From NCBI GenBank assembly GCA_963921355.3, contig OZ001190.1, positions 3,596,001-3,660,000 of the forward strand: 64,000 nucleotides of DNA, read 5' to 3'. Numbering within the stretch: position 1 is the first letter of the stretch; every line of letters begins with the position of its first letter. The stretch comes from CAWUEZ02 sp963921355. GTDB taxonomy: Bacteria > Pseudomonadota > Alphaproteobacteria > Thalassobaculales > Thalassobaculaceae. Shown here piece by piece: positions 28,635 through 37,639 of this stretch. The notes under the pieces are model-generated. The model did no database searches, was not told the origin of the DNA, and worked only from the letters and a program-made list of their open reading frames with translations. Both the position numbers and the translations under genes were made by a program.

Positions 28635-29417
28635 ATGAAGATCGCCACCTGGAACGTCAATTCGATCAAGGCCCGCCTGCCGAACCTGCTCGACTGGCTG
28701 ACCTCGGCCGCACCCGACGTCGTTCTGCTTCAGGAGATCAAGACCGTCGACGATTCGTTCCCGCGGCTTGAGATCGAAGCGCTCGGCTATCACTGCGCCG
28801 TGCACGGCCAGAAGACCTACAACGGCGTCGCGATCCTCTCACGGGATCATCCCGCCGGGGACGTGATTCGCGGACTGCCGGGCAATGAGGCGGATGAGCA
28901 GGCGCGCTATATCGAGGCGACCGTACGCGGCGTGCGGGTCGCGTCGATCTACCTGCCCAACGGCAATCCGACCGACAGCGAGAAATACCCTTACAAGCTG
29001 TCGTGGATGCGCCACCTCAAGGCGCGCGCCGCCGCCCTGCTGGCGACCGAGACGCCGGTGGTGCTGGGCGGCGACTACAACGTCATCCCGACAGACGAGG
29101 ATGTGCATGACCCGGTCGCCTGGGCCGGCGATGCATTGATCCGGCCGGAGACCCGAGCCGCCTTTCGCGAGATTGTCTGGCTCGGCTACACCGACGCCTT
29201 TCGCGCCATCGACCCGACACCGCACAAATACTCGTTCTGGGACTACCAGGGCGGTGCCTGGCAGAAGGACAACGGTGTGCGCATCGACCACCTTCTGCTG
29301 TCGCCTCAGGCGGCGGACAGGCTGGCAACCGCCGCCATCGACTCCGGCCCCCGGGGCAAGCCGAAGGCCAGCGATCACACGCCGGTCTGGTGCGACCTGA
29401 CGATAGAAACGCCATGA
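28635..29417 (+). CDS. xthA: Exodeoxyribonuclease III
   Basis: AP endonuclease and 3'-5' exonuclease in base excision repair. In 260 residues it has MKIATWNVNSIKARL, LLQEIKTVDDSFP (catalytic Glu), YNGVAILSR, GGDYNVIPTDEDVHD (Asp/Asn), and ASDHTPVWCDL (catalytic Asp-His). All active-site residues are present. The stop overlaps the next gene by 4 bases (ATGA). Confidence 0.97.
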   Translation: MKIATWNVNSIKARLPNLLDWLTSAAPDVVLLQEIKTVDDSFPRLEIEALGYHCAVHGQKTYNGVAILSRDHPAGDVIRGLPGNEADEQARYIEATVRGVRVASIYLPNGNPTDSEKYPYKLSWMRHLKARAAALLATETPVVLGGDYNVIPTDEDVHDPVAWAGDALIRPETRAAFREIVWLGYTDAFRAIDPTPHKYSFWDYQGGAWQKDNGVRIDHLLLSPQAADRLATAAIDSGPRGKPKASDHTPVWCDLTIETP

Positions 29418-30292
29418 CCTACGAGCGGACGGTCGAGGGCGGATGTCTGTGTGGTCGCCTGCGCTATCGGATCACCGGCCCCCTGGACCGCGCCGCGCAC
29501 TGCCACTGTTCCATGTGCCGGCTTGGCAGCGGCGCGCCGGTCGTCAGCTGGACGGTCGTGCGCCCGCACCAGTTCGCCTGGCTGACGGATGCGCCGGCGG
29601 TCTATGCGTCCTCAGCGGGCTGCGCGCGGACTTTCTGCCCGGAGTGCGGTACCAAACTGACCTTCACCGATGCCAAACGCCCCGATGATGTGGACGTCAC
29701 CCTCGGCTCGCTGGACGCTCCGGGAGCGGTCGACACCGAGTCGCAGATCTTCGGCCGCTCCAAGGTCGGCTGGCTGGCGATCGACCCGCAGGCCCCTTTC
29801 CGATCGGGGCATGAGCCGGTGGCGCGGCCGGCCGGGGCGGTCGGGCCGGTGGGCTCCGACCATGCGCTGGAAGGCGGTTGCCTCTGTGGGGCGGTGCGCT
29901 ATGCGGTCACCGGCCCGCCCGAGCGGTCGGCCATCTGCCACTGTGGGATCTGCCGGCGCGAGACCGGCGGTCCGTTCGTCGCCTGGGGCATCTGGCCCCG
30001 CGAGCGGTTCTGCGAACTCGCCGGCGCGACCGTCGGCTATGTCACCTCAGACGCCGGTATCCGCCGGTTCTGCGCGACCTGCGGGGCAACCGTCTATTTC
30101 GAGAGCCGCCGCAATCCGGCGATCGCCGAGATCATGCTGGCCGGTCTCGATGCCCCCGACGCGGTCGATCCGCCGGTCCATGCCTTCGCGGCCCACGCCG
30201 TTCCCGGTCTGGTGCTGGACGACGACCGCCCGCGCTGGCCGCACAAGATCGGCGACGGGGCGCCGGACCCGAGCCTGTTGCGCAGGGTCTAG
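29414..30292 (+). CDS. GFA (CENP-V-like) family protein with two tandem GFA domains
   Basis: Zinc-binding family named after glutathione-dependent formaldehyde-activating enzyme; most members are single-domain proteins of 120-150 residues and their reactions are largely unknown. This protein has two copies: GGCLCGRLRYRI ... HCHCSMCRLGSG ... FCPECGTKL (residues 8-85) and GGCLCGAVRYAV ... CHCGICRRETGG ... FCATCGATVYF (about 155-230). Both retain all zinc Cys. The start ATG 29414 overlaps xthA by 4 bases, so the two are probably co-translated. It ends 4 bases inside the convergent M81 gene. Confidence 0.88.
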   Translation: MTYERTVEGGCLCGRLRYRITGPLDRAAHCHCSMCRLGSGAPVVSWTVVRPHQFAWLTDAPAVYASSAGCARTFCPECGTKLTFTDAKRPDDVDVTLGSLDAPGAVDTESQIFGRSKVGWLAIDPQAPFRSGHEPVARPAGAVGPVGSDHALEGGCLCGAVRYAVTGPPERSAICHCGICRRETGGPFVAWGIWPRERFCELAGATVGYVTSDAGIRRFCATCGATVYFESRRNPAIAEIMLAGLDAPDAVDPPVHAFAAHAVPGLVLDDDRPRWPHKIGDGAPDPSLLRRV

Positions 30293-31791
30293 GACCCGCC
30301 CACCCAGGCCGGACCGAGGGGTGACAGGCGGATCCCGGGGCGCAGACGCCTCCAGGGCAAGAGGGCCGGGTCGGCAATCATCGGCCCGGGCGCGGCCGCC
30401 ACCAGGATCTCTTGGGCGATCGGCGCGAAATCTGCCCGGAAGTGCACGGAGGACTTGTTGACCAGGATCGCCTGCTCGGTCGGCTCAATCCCGACAAATC
30501 GATAGAGCTGCTGATCGGCCATCTGGACCTTGTGGGAGGCAACCGCGACCCGCACCCCGCCGATCCGCAGCGCCGCCGACGGCCCGAGCCGCATCTTGGC
30601 GTTGCGGTAGAACGGGCCGGTGCCCGTCGTCTCGCCGTCATGCAGGGCTTCGACGGTGAAGGCTGCCTCTAGCGGGGAGTCCCCCGGGATTCCGGAGTGC
30701 CCCCCGAGCGCAATCGAGATCTCCGCGCCCACACCCGCTGCGTGGGCTGCCAGGGCCGCCGCCGGATCGATCATCAGGCCAAGTGCCGCCCGCTCGACGC
30801 CAGCCGCGATCAGCGCCTTCAGCATGCCGGTGGTGTCGCTGTTGCCGCCTGCCCCCGGGTTGTCCTGGGTATCGGCGATGACCACCGGTCTGTCGGCGCC
30901 GGCAGCCAGCCGCTGGGCTTCGGCGACAGCCGCCGCCGGCTCGTAGATCGTGCCGGCGAAGTCCGGCTCCAGCCGCGCGACGTCGGCGGCGATCGCATCG
31001 GCCGCTTGGTCGGCGTCGGCCTGGGTCGCGCCGTAGGCGAACACGGTCGGTCCGCAGTCAGGGAAATCCGCCGCCGGGAACCCCGGCAGATAAGAGGTCG
31101 ACCACACACCGTCCCGCTCCATCGCGGTCATCCGGTCATAGATCGGGCCGGACGGCGCCATCATGGTGCATTGCCAGGACAGCGGGATCAGAAAATCCAG
31201 CTGCCGGTACGCCTTAAAGGGCGCGCCCTCGGCCAGGATCCGATCCAGAAGGTCCGCGGTCCGGCGACCGGTATCGGCCATGTCGATGTGAGGGTAGGTC
31301 TTGTAGGCGACGCAGGCGGTGACGAGGTCGTGGAAGCGGCGGGTCATATTGCCGTGCAGGTCCAGGGAGACGATCACCGGCAGGTCCGGGCCGACGATCT
31401 CACGGACCCGGGCCACGGTCTCGCCCTCGCCGTCATCCTCGCCCTCGGTGACCATGGCGCCATGCAGGCAGAGATAGACGGCGTCCAGGCGGCCGGCCGC
31501 GCGAATCCCGTCGCAGATCAGGCCGGTGATGCGCTCAAAAGCGTCGTCGGTGACCTGCGCCGACGGTGCCGCGGCCGCCCAGGTCGTCGCGATCAGTTCG
31601 TGGCCCGATGCGCGCGCGCCCTCGATAAAGCCGGCGCAGGAGATGTTCCTGCCCTGCATCGCCTCGAACAGCGCGTCACCGGTCGTCACCGGCGGCCAGC
31701 CACCGCCGACGTTGAACGCCTCCCAGCCAGCCTTGGTCGGCGCGAAGGTATTGGTTTCGTGCTGAAATCCAGCAATCGCAATCCGGGCCAT
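30289..31791 (-). CDS. M81 family metallopeptidase (MlrC-like)
   Basis: A 500-residue protein of the family of MlrC, the metallopeptidase of microcystin degradation; most relatives are of unknown substrate. The N-terminal RIAIAGFQHETNTFAPT is the hallmark, followed by LHGAMVTEGEDDGEGE, SLDLHGNMTRRF (metal His/Asp) and the C-terminal ADTQDNPGAGGNSDTTG. No signal peptide is seen, so it is presumably cytosolic. It starts 9 bases after a small membrane-protein gene and is likely co-transcribed with it. Confidence 0.9.
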   Translation of the reverse strand: MARIAIAGFQHETNTFAPTKAGWEAFNVGGGWPPVTTGDALFEAMQGRNISCAGFIEGARASGHELIATTWAAAAPSAQVTDDAFERITGLICDGIRAAGRLDAVYLCLHGAMVTEGEDDGEGETVARVREIVGPDLPVIVSLDLHGNMTRRFHDLVTACVAYKTYPHIDMADTGRRTADLLDRILAEGAPFKAYRQLDFLIPLSWQCTMMAPSGPIYDRMTAMERDGVWSTSYLPGFPAADFPDCGPTVFAYGATQADADQAADAIAADVARLEPDFAGTIYEPAAAVAEAQRLAAGADRPVVIADTQDNPGAGGNSDTTGMLKALIAAGVERAALGLMIDPAAALAAHAAGVGAEISIALGGHSGIPGDSPLEAAFTVEALHDGETTGTGPFYRNAKMRLGPSAALRIGGVRVAVASHKVQMADQQLYRFVGIEPTEQAILVNKSSVHFRADFAPIAQEILVAAAPGPMIADPALLPWRRLRPGIRLSPLGPAWVGGS

Positions 31792-31800
31792 CTGGGTGGT

Positions 31801-32004
31801 CTACCGCTCGCCCGCGACGCCGTAGCGGAACGCCGTGCCGAGATTGTCGGCAATCTTGTCGTCCATCAGCAAGGGCACGGCCGCCAACAGGATCAGCATG
31901 ATCATGGCGAACGCGATCAGCATTGCCGAAGACCGCCCGCCAGGCCGCCGCCGGCCGTGCGGCACTTCCGGTCCGTACAGGATGCGGCGGTAATCCAGTG
32001 CCAT
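31801..32004 (-). CDS. Small single-span membrane protein, unknown function
   Basis: A 67-residue protein. ATG 32004 is preceded by GGGAGG with a 7-base spacing, the best ribosome site in this neighbourhood; the frame continues upstream to 32061 without one. A basic N-terminal half (HGRRRPGGR) precedes one span (AMLIAFAMIMLILLAAVPLL), then DDKIADNLGTAFRYGVAGER. It resembles no family I recognise. It lies just upstream of the M81 gene. Confidence 0.6.
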   Translation of the reverse strand: MALDYRRILYGPEVPHGRRRPGGRSSAMLIAFAMIMLILLAAVPLLMDDKIADNLGTAFRYGVAGER

Positions 32005-32119
32005 GGTGCCTCCCGGCTCCTGCGAAATGCTGCCGTGGAGTGTAGACGGGGAGCGAAACACTCCTCAAGCCGGGAGGCCGGTCAATCCCCTCACCCCACC
32101 CCTGGGATGTCCGGTGGCG

Positions 32120-32788
32120 TCAACCAGCCGCCACATGACGGCGCACGATCTCCGCGATCCGCTCCGGTGCCAGGATCGGCGGCAGAACCGACAGCAGGGT
32201 TCCATCCGGCCCCATGAGGTAGATGAAGGCGCCATGCCGGTAGACCTCGCCGATGGTCGGGTCGATGAACACCAGTTCGCTCTCGACACCGAACGACTCC
32301 CGGGCGGCGGCGAGATCGGCATCCGATCCCGTGAGACCGATCAGCCGTTCGTGGATGGACGGCAGGATCTCCCGCATCGCCTCGGGCGTGTCGCGCACCG
32401 GATCGACGGTGATCAGGATCGGCTGCACGCTCTCGCCGAGGTCGGTGAGTTCGTCCATCGCAATGGCCAGGCGCGGCAGTGCCACCGAACAGATCCCCTT
32501 ACAGGTCGCATAGCCGAAGAAGATCAGCGTGAAGCGCCCTTCGAAGTCCTGCTCGGTCCGGGCGACGCCGGCCTGGTCGATCAGGGAAAAGCGCCCATCG
32601 ACCTGAACCGGGAATGGTGTCGCCGTGATCGGCGGGAGCGCCGGCTGGGACGGTGCCTCGGACGGAGTCTGTGAGGCTGGCGGTGCCGCGTGTTTATGAT
32701 TGTCGTGGGCCGCAGCCGAGCCCGTGGCGACGGCCGCGACAACCGCCGGAACAAGCAACCGGGCCGCGAGGCGGCCGAGCGACGTCAT
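32120..32788 (-). CDS. SCO1/SenC family copper chaperone/thioredoxin-fold protein
   Basis: Membrane-anchored or exported protein (222 residues) of the family that delivers copper to the CuA site of cytochrome oxidase or reduces its Cys. An N-terminal hydrophobic segment ends near AHA at residue 27, and a His-containing HDNHKH follows. The redox/copper motif CKGIC is at residues 96-100 (FFGYATCKGICSVAL), with the distal copper His in YRHGAFIYLMGPDG. ATG 32788 overlaps the upstream exported-protein gene by 4 bases, so it is the third gene of a coupled operon. Confidence 0.92.
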   Translation of the reverse strand: MTSLGRLAARLLVPAVVAAVATGSAAAHDNHKHAAPPASQTPSEAPSQPALPPITATPFPVQVDGRFSLIDQAGVARTEQDFEGRFTLIFFGYATCKGICSVALPRLAIAMDELTDLGESVQPILITVDPVRDTPEAMREILPSIHERLIGLTGSDADLAAARESFGVESELVFIDPTIGEVYRHGAFIYLMGPDGTLLSVLPPILAPERIAEIVRRHVAAG

Positions 32789-33405
32789 TCCATCACTTCC
32801 TTGTCGACTTCGGGACCGAGACCGAGATACCCGTCGCGGGCGATGATCGCCTGAATTCTCGGCTCCTTGCGGAACCAGGGACCTTTGATCGCCTTGAGGT
32901 CCGGGTTTGCCGCGTTCCACTGCTTCGACCAGAGCGTGGTGCGCTTGAACTCACCCTCGCCCTTCTCCCGGATCAACTGAACCTGATAGGCCTTCGGCTT
33001 GGTCTCGTCGAAACCGGCGAACAGCCCGTCGACCTCGACCTGCTTGTTGCAGTAGGGCAGCAAATCCGAGATCGCGCCGCTGAAGATCGGCTGAACGTTC
33101 TTGTTCACCAGAACCAGGGTTCCATCGGTCCGCTTCAGGCCCAGAACGCGACCACCGTCGCCGCAATTCGCCGGACAATCGCCGGACAGCTCACAGAGGA
33201 TGTCGACAACCGTTGCCTCGAACCTGGCCTTCTCCTGTCCGCTCAGGTTCCAGGACTTGGCCTTGCTGTTGGCACTGTCGTCCGCATGGGCCGGGCAGAT
33301 CGCAAGCAGAAGCGCGATGCAGGCGGCCACGCCGCTGGAGACCAGCACCGCGGCGATGTTGTCCAGCCGTGTCGGGTGGGCGGCGGCACGTATGATCCAT
33401 CTCAT
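32785..33405 (-). CDS. Exported Cys-containing protein, unknown function, Sco-linked
   Basis: A 206-residue protein starting at ATG 33405. A hydrophobic segment (AAVLVSSGVAACIALLLAICPAHA, residues 18-41) looks like a signal peptide with AHA cleavage. The mature part has a Cys cluster CELSGDCPANC (C71, C77, C81), then GRVLGLKRTDGTLVLVNK, then LLPYCNKQVEVDGL (C119), and a C-terminal region ending in GLGPEVDKEVME. Cys spacing and neighbours suggest metal or thiol chemistry in the periplasm. The first half aligns loosely by eye with the upstream 152-residue protein. No known family recognised. Confidence 0.72.
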   Translation of the reverse strand: MRWIIRAAAHPTRLDNIAAVLVSSGVAACIALLLAICPAHADDSANSKAKSWNLSGQEKARFEATVVDILCELSGDCPANCGDGGRVLGLKRTDGTLVLVNKNVQPIFSGAISDLLPYCNKQVEVDGLFAGFDETKPKAYQVQLIREKGEGEFKRTTLWSKQWNAANPDLKAIKGPWFRKEPRIQAIIARDGYLGLGPEVDKEVME

Positions 33406-33415
33406 GGCTCGCCCC

Positions 33416-33874
33416 CTACTTCTTCTTCGGAATCGCAAAAGGCGGAATGATCCCGAAATCCTCATGGTTCCGGTTCGTGATGCCCTCGTTGGAAACCACG
33501 GTCTCCACCACCAGGTAGTTGATCCCGTCCCGCTCCCACAGCATGCCGTCCGCCGTGATCCGGTCGCTCTGGATCTCGAGCATGGTGTCGGTGCCAACCA
33601 CGCTGTCTTCACCGGGCATCTTGAGGACCATGTAGACAGTGCCGTCATCGGCCAGCACACCGACAGGTATGCCGCCCGCCGCGCACCACATGGCACAGGT
33701 ATGGTGGGCGCTGCCCAGCACCGCCTCGTGGTACCCCATGACCCCGGAGAAATAGCACCAGGTGTCCATGATCTCACCGGTGACCTGAACGCGCTTGCCT
33801 TCCTGCGCGCCGTGGACGACAGCGGGAAACGCCATCATCAACGCGGCCACCGCGCCGATTGTTCGCTGCCACAT
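33416..33874 (-). CDS. Exported protein with HHxCxxxC motif, unknown function, Sco-linked
   Basis: A 152-residue protein with an N-terminal signal peptide (about residues 1-23, cleavage near VHG-AQ) and GGGAG-type ribosome site GGGAG 8 bases before the ATG. The mature protein has VTGEIMDTWCYFSG (C40), then AHHTCAMWCAAGG (H57, H58, C60, C64), then VGVLADDGTVYMVLK. The HHxCxxxC arrangement next to a Sco protein makes copper or haem handling plausible. It heads the three-gene operon; the spacer from 33875 to 34069 holds its presumed promoter. I recognise similar unnamed proteins but no described function. Confidence 0.75.
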   Translation of the reverse strand: MWQRTIGAVAALMMAFPAVVHGAQEGKRVQVTGEIMDTWCYFSGVMGYHEAVLGSAHHTCAMWCAAGGIPVGVLADDGTVYMVLKMPGEDSVVGTDTMLEIQSDRITADGMLWERDGINYLVVETVVSNEGITNRNHEDFGIIPPFAIPKKK

Positions 33875-34069
33875 GGCCAGCTCCCGGATCGTGGTTAATG
33901 GCTCTTAGCCAACGATCCTAGGCCAGCTTGGGTGACGAGCGCATTTCACCGTTTGGCCGGACACCTGAATGTGAACGGGCCTCCCGCTAACCCCTTCACA
34001 AACCGTCATATTGCCCGCCAGACGCTCACGATGACGCGCGGCCGGGCGGTTGCCGCTTCCGGGACCCGG

Positions 34070-36733
34070 TCAGCCCGCCTGCTCGAGCCGGCTCAACGCG
34101 GCGGCCAGACGATCGCGGCGTTCCTCCTCCTCGGCCCGGCGTTCGCGGTTCTCCTCGACCACGGCCTCGGGAGCTTTCGCCAGAAACCCCTGGTTCGACA
34201 GTTTCTTGTCGATCTTGGCGATCTCGCCGTCCGCCTTGGCGACCTCCTTTGTCAGGCGGGCGCGCTCCTGGGCGATGTCGATGACATCGGCGATCGGCAG
34301 CACCAGTGTGGCCTCGTCGAGAACGCTCTGGACCGCGCCCGCCGGCGCCGCGTCGCCGACCTCGATCGAGGACAGCCGGGCCAGCCGCAGGATGATCTCA
34401 CGGTACCGCTTGGCCCGGTCCGCCGAGGCGTCGGCGGCGCCGGTCAGCATCAACGGGATCTGCGCGCCCAGCGGCACATTCATCTCGCTGCGGATCGAAC
34501 GGACCTCCGAGATCAGCCGGATCACCCAATCCATCTCGGCCGTCGCGTCCGCGTCGATGATCGACGCCGGCAGTTCCGGCCAGGCCCGCGACATCAGAAG
34601 CTTGTCGGCCTCTTCCCCGAAGTTGGCCCACAGTTCCTCGGTGATGTACGGCATCACCGGGTGCAGCAGATGGAGGGCGCGGTTCAGCGCCCAGGCCGTC
34701 GCCGCCCGGGTTTCCGCAGCCGCCGGATGCTCGCTCCCGCCTTCCGGGGTCTGCAGGATCGGCTTGGTGAACTCGAGATACCAGTCGCAGAACGTGCCCC
34801 AGAAGAACTGGTACAGAGCCGCCGCCGCCTCGTTGAACTTGTAGGCCTCAATGGCGGTCGCAACGGTCTCGGCGGTCTTTGCCACTTCACCGACGATCCA
34901 TCGGTTGACGGTCTCCCCGCACCGTGTCGGGTCGAATGACGGATCGGCTACGCAGCCGTTCATTTCGCAGAACCGCGCGGCGTTCCAGATCTTGGTGGCG
35001 AAGTTCCGGTAACCTTCGACCCGCCCCTCGGCGAGCTTGATGTCACGTCCCTGGGCGGCCATGGCCGTCAGTGTGAACCGCAGCGCATCGGTGCCGTATT
35101 TCGACGTCAGATCGAGCGGATCGATCACGTTGTTCTTCGACTTCGACATCTTCTGGCCCTTGGCGTCGCGCACCAGGGCGTGGATGTAGACCGTGCTGAA
35201 CGGCGCATCCTTCATGAAGTGCAGGCCCATCATCATCATTCGGGCGACCCAGAAGAAGATGATGTCGAATCCGGTGACCAGCACGTCACCGGGATAGTAG
35301 CGCTGCAGATGCTCGGTCCGTTCGGGCCAGCCAAGGGTCGAGAACGGCCAGAGTGCAGAGGAGAACCAGGTGTCGAGCACGTCATCGTCGCGCACCAGGT
35401 CCACCGGCTTGCCGTAGTGCGCTTGAGCGGCCGACGCGGCTTCTTCCTCGGTCTCGGCGACGAACACCTCGCCGTCCGGTCCGTACCAGGCGGGGATCTG
35501 ATGGCCCCACCAGAGCTGGCGGGAAATGCACCACGGCTGGATATTGCGCATCCACTCGAAGTAGGTCTTCTCCCAGGACTTCGGCACGAAGACCGTCTTG
35601 CCGGTCTCGACCGCTTCGATCGCCGGCCGCGCCAGAGTCGCCGCATCGCAGTACCACTGGTCGGTCAACCACGGCTCGAGAGGAACACCACCGCGGTCGC
35701 CGTGCGGCACGGTATGACGGTGCGGTTCCACCTTCTCCAGGAGACCGGCGGCCTCCATATCGGCCACCACCGCCTTGCGGGCCTCGAACCGGTCCATGCC
35801 GCGGTATTTCTCGGGCACCTCATCGTTGAGTTGGGCGTGCGCATCCATGATGTTGATCATTTCGAGGTCATGGCGGCGGCCGACCTCGAAATCGTTGAAA
35901 TCATGGGCCGGCGTCATCTTGACCGCGCCCGAACCCTGCTCGGGATCCGCATACTCGTCCGCCACGATCGGAATTCTGCGCCCCACCAGCGGCAGCACAG
36001 CGAACTGGCCGACCAGGTCGCGGTAGCGCGCGTCATCCGGATGGACGGCAATGCCGGTGTCCCCGAGCATGGTTTCGGGGCGGGTCGTGGCGACGACGAC
36101 GAAGCGGTCGGGATGGTCGGCAAGCGGGTACCGGAAATGCCAGAGGTTACCGTCAATCTCGCGCGCTTCGACCTCGAGATCGGAGATCGCCGTCATCAGC
36201 TTGGGATCCCAGTTCACCAGCCGCTTGTCGCGATAGATCAGGCCTTCTCGGTAGAGCTTCACAAACACCTTGCGCACAGCGGCCGACAGGCCGTCATCCA
36301 TCGTGAATCGCTCGCGCTCCCAGTCCGGGCTGGCGCCCAGCTGCCGGAGCTGGTTCACGATCGTCCCGCCGGAGTGCTCCTTCCAATCCCAGACCTTGTC
36401 GATGAAGGCCTGACGGCCGATGTCGCGGCGGTCGATGCCTTCTGCCGCGAGGTTGCGTTCGACAACCATCTGGGTAGCGATGCCGGCATGGTCGGTTCCG
36501 GGCTGCCAGAGGGTGTCCCGACCGGTCATCCGGAAATACCGGATCAGGATGTCCTGCACGGTGAACGTCAGCGCATGCCCCATATGCAGGCTGCCTGTCA
36601 CGTTCGGCGGAGGCATCATGATGGTGTAAGGGACCGCGTTCGACGAGACGTCGCTGGCAAACGCGCCGGAGCCCTCCCAGCGCTCGTACAGGCGCCCCTC
36701 GACATCCGCGGGAGAGTAGGTCTTCTCGAGCAT
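34070..36733 (-). CDS. valS: Valine--tRNA ligase
   Basis: Class I synthetase charging tRNA-Val, 887 residues. It has the HIGH motif PPPNVTGSLHMGHAL near residue 45, the editing domain, the WQPGTDHAGIATQ segment, KMSKS as GQKMSKSKNNV, and a C-terminal coiled coil (ERARLTKEVAKADGEI). I use ATG 36733 (MLEKTYSPADVEGRLYERWE) because family homology begins there; the frame reaches 36838. The region 36734-36867 between valS and popZ shows no other gene. Confidence 0.97.
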   Translation of the reverse strand: MLEKTYSPADVEGRLYERWEGSGAFASDVSSNAVPYTIMMPPPNVTGSLHMGHALTFTVQDILIRYFRMTGRDTLWQPGTDHAGIATQMVVERNLAAEGIDRRDIGRQAFIDKVWDWKEHSGGTIVNQLRQLGASPDWERERFTMDDGLSAAVRKVFVKLYREGLIYRDKRLVNWDPKLMTAISDLEVEAREIDGNLWHFRYPLADHPDRFVVVATTRPETMLGDTGIAVHPDDARYRDLVGQFAVLPLVGRRIPIVADEYADPEQGSGAVKMTPAHDFNDFEVGRRHDLEMINIMDAHAQLNDEVPEKYRGMDRFEARKAVVADMEAAGLLEKVEPHRHTVPHGDRGGVPLEPWLTDQWYCDAATLARPAIEAVETGKTVFVPKSWEKTYFEWMRNIQPWCISRQLWWGHQIPAWYGPDGEVFVAETEEEAASAAQAHYGKPVDLVRDDDVLDTWFSSALWPFSTLGWPERTEHLQRYYPGDVLVTGFDIIFFWVARMMMMGLHFMKDAPFSTVYIHALVRDAKGQKMSKSKNNVIDPLDLTSKYGTDALRFTLTAMAAQGRDIKLAEGRVEGYRNFATKIWNAARFCEMNGCVADPSFDPTRCGETVNRWIVGEVAKTAETVATAIEAYKFNEAAAALYQFFWGTFCDWYLEFTKPILQTPEGGSEHPAAAETRAATAWALNRALHLLHPVMPYITEELWANFGEEADKLLMSRAWPELPASIIDADATAEMDWVIRLISEVRSIRSEMNVPLGAQIPLMLTGAADASADRAKRYREIILRLARLSSIEVGDAAPAGAVQSVLDEATLVLPIADVIDIAQERARLTKEVAKADGEIAKIDKKLSNQGFLAKAPEAVVEENRERRAEEEERRDRLAAALSRLEQAG

Positions 36734-36867
36734 CGATCCAGTTCCTAGAGACAAAAGCCTGACCGCCCCGAATCCTGGAAGATCGATCCGGGCCGGATAC
36801 GGGTGCGGTACATAGGGCACGGCGGGCCGAAAGGCCACACCTTGCGGCCCGCGGAGGGGTCAGAAAG

Positions 36868-37545
36868 CTACCAGCGGTCCCGGCGCTGCGACAGCATGAC
36901 CAGGCGCTCGATCTCCTCGCGCACCAGCCGCTCCACCATCGACGGCAGATGCTGGTCGAGCCATTCCTTCAGCATTGGACGCATCAGTTCACGGGTCAGC
37001 CGCTCCAGGGTGACCGCGCCGTTGCCGAGCGGCAGTTCCTGATAGTCCTCATTGAGCTTGGCCTGAAGTTCGGAGAACGAGTGCACCGTCTCCTGGGCCT
37101 GCGACGGCGACACCAGACCCTGAGGCTGCGGCGCCGGCGGCGGAGCGGTGGGCGGCGGCGGGGGCGCAAAGATCGGCGCGGGTTCAGGTTGCGCCTCGGG
37201 CTCGTCCTCCGGTTCGTCCAACTTGAAGCGCTGCTCGTCGAACAGCGGCTCGGCCTGTTCGAGTTCGTCCTCGTCGGCCTCCATATCCGACAGGTCGAGC
37301 ACGTCCTCGTCGTCTTCGGCCTCGAACTCCGGTTCGGGCTCCGGCTCGGGCTCGTCCTCGGGCTCCGGCTCGGGCTCGTCCTCTGGTTCCGGTTCCGGCT
37401 CGGGTTCCGCCTCGGCTTCGGCCTCATCGGCCGCCTCCGGTGCCTCGTCGTCGCCGCCCTCACCCTCCTCTTCCCCGTCTTCGGAAATGATCCGGCGAAT
37501 CGACGCCAGGATCTCCTCCATAGACGGTTCTTGCGTATCGCTCAT
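36868..37545 (-). CDS. popZ: Polar organizing protein PopZ (DUF2497)
   Basis: Forms the polar hub that anchors the ParB-origin complex and recruits cell-cycle proteins in alphaproteobacteria. ATG 37545 gives 225 residues in three parts: the N-terminal client-binding helix MEEILASIRRIISED, a long acidic Glu/Pro linker (about residues 25-140, many EP and EDEPEPEP repeats), and the C-terminal oligomerisation helices (LTRELMRPMLKEWLDQHLP and MVERLVREEIERL). The valS-popZ neighbourhood is typical. Confidence 0.93.
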   Translation of the reverse strand: MSDTQEPSMEEILASIRRIISEDGEEEGEGGDDEAPEAADEAEAEAEPEPEPEPEDEPEPEPEDEPEPEPEPEFEAEDDEDVLDLSDMEADEDELEQAEPLFDEQRFKLDEPEDEPEAQPEPAPIFAPPPPPTAPPPAPQPQGLVSPSQAQETVHSFSELQAKLNEDYQELPLGNGAVTLERLTRELMRPMLKEWLDQHLPSMVERLVREEIERLVMLSQRRDRW

Positions 37546-37639
37546 ACTTTCGCCCCGCCGAGTGACCGGTTCGGCCAATTCCGAATCTGAAGACTATCCA
37601 ATAACCCTCTGGCGGGCCACCAGTTCGAGCGAATCGAGA

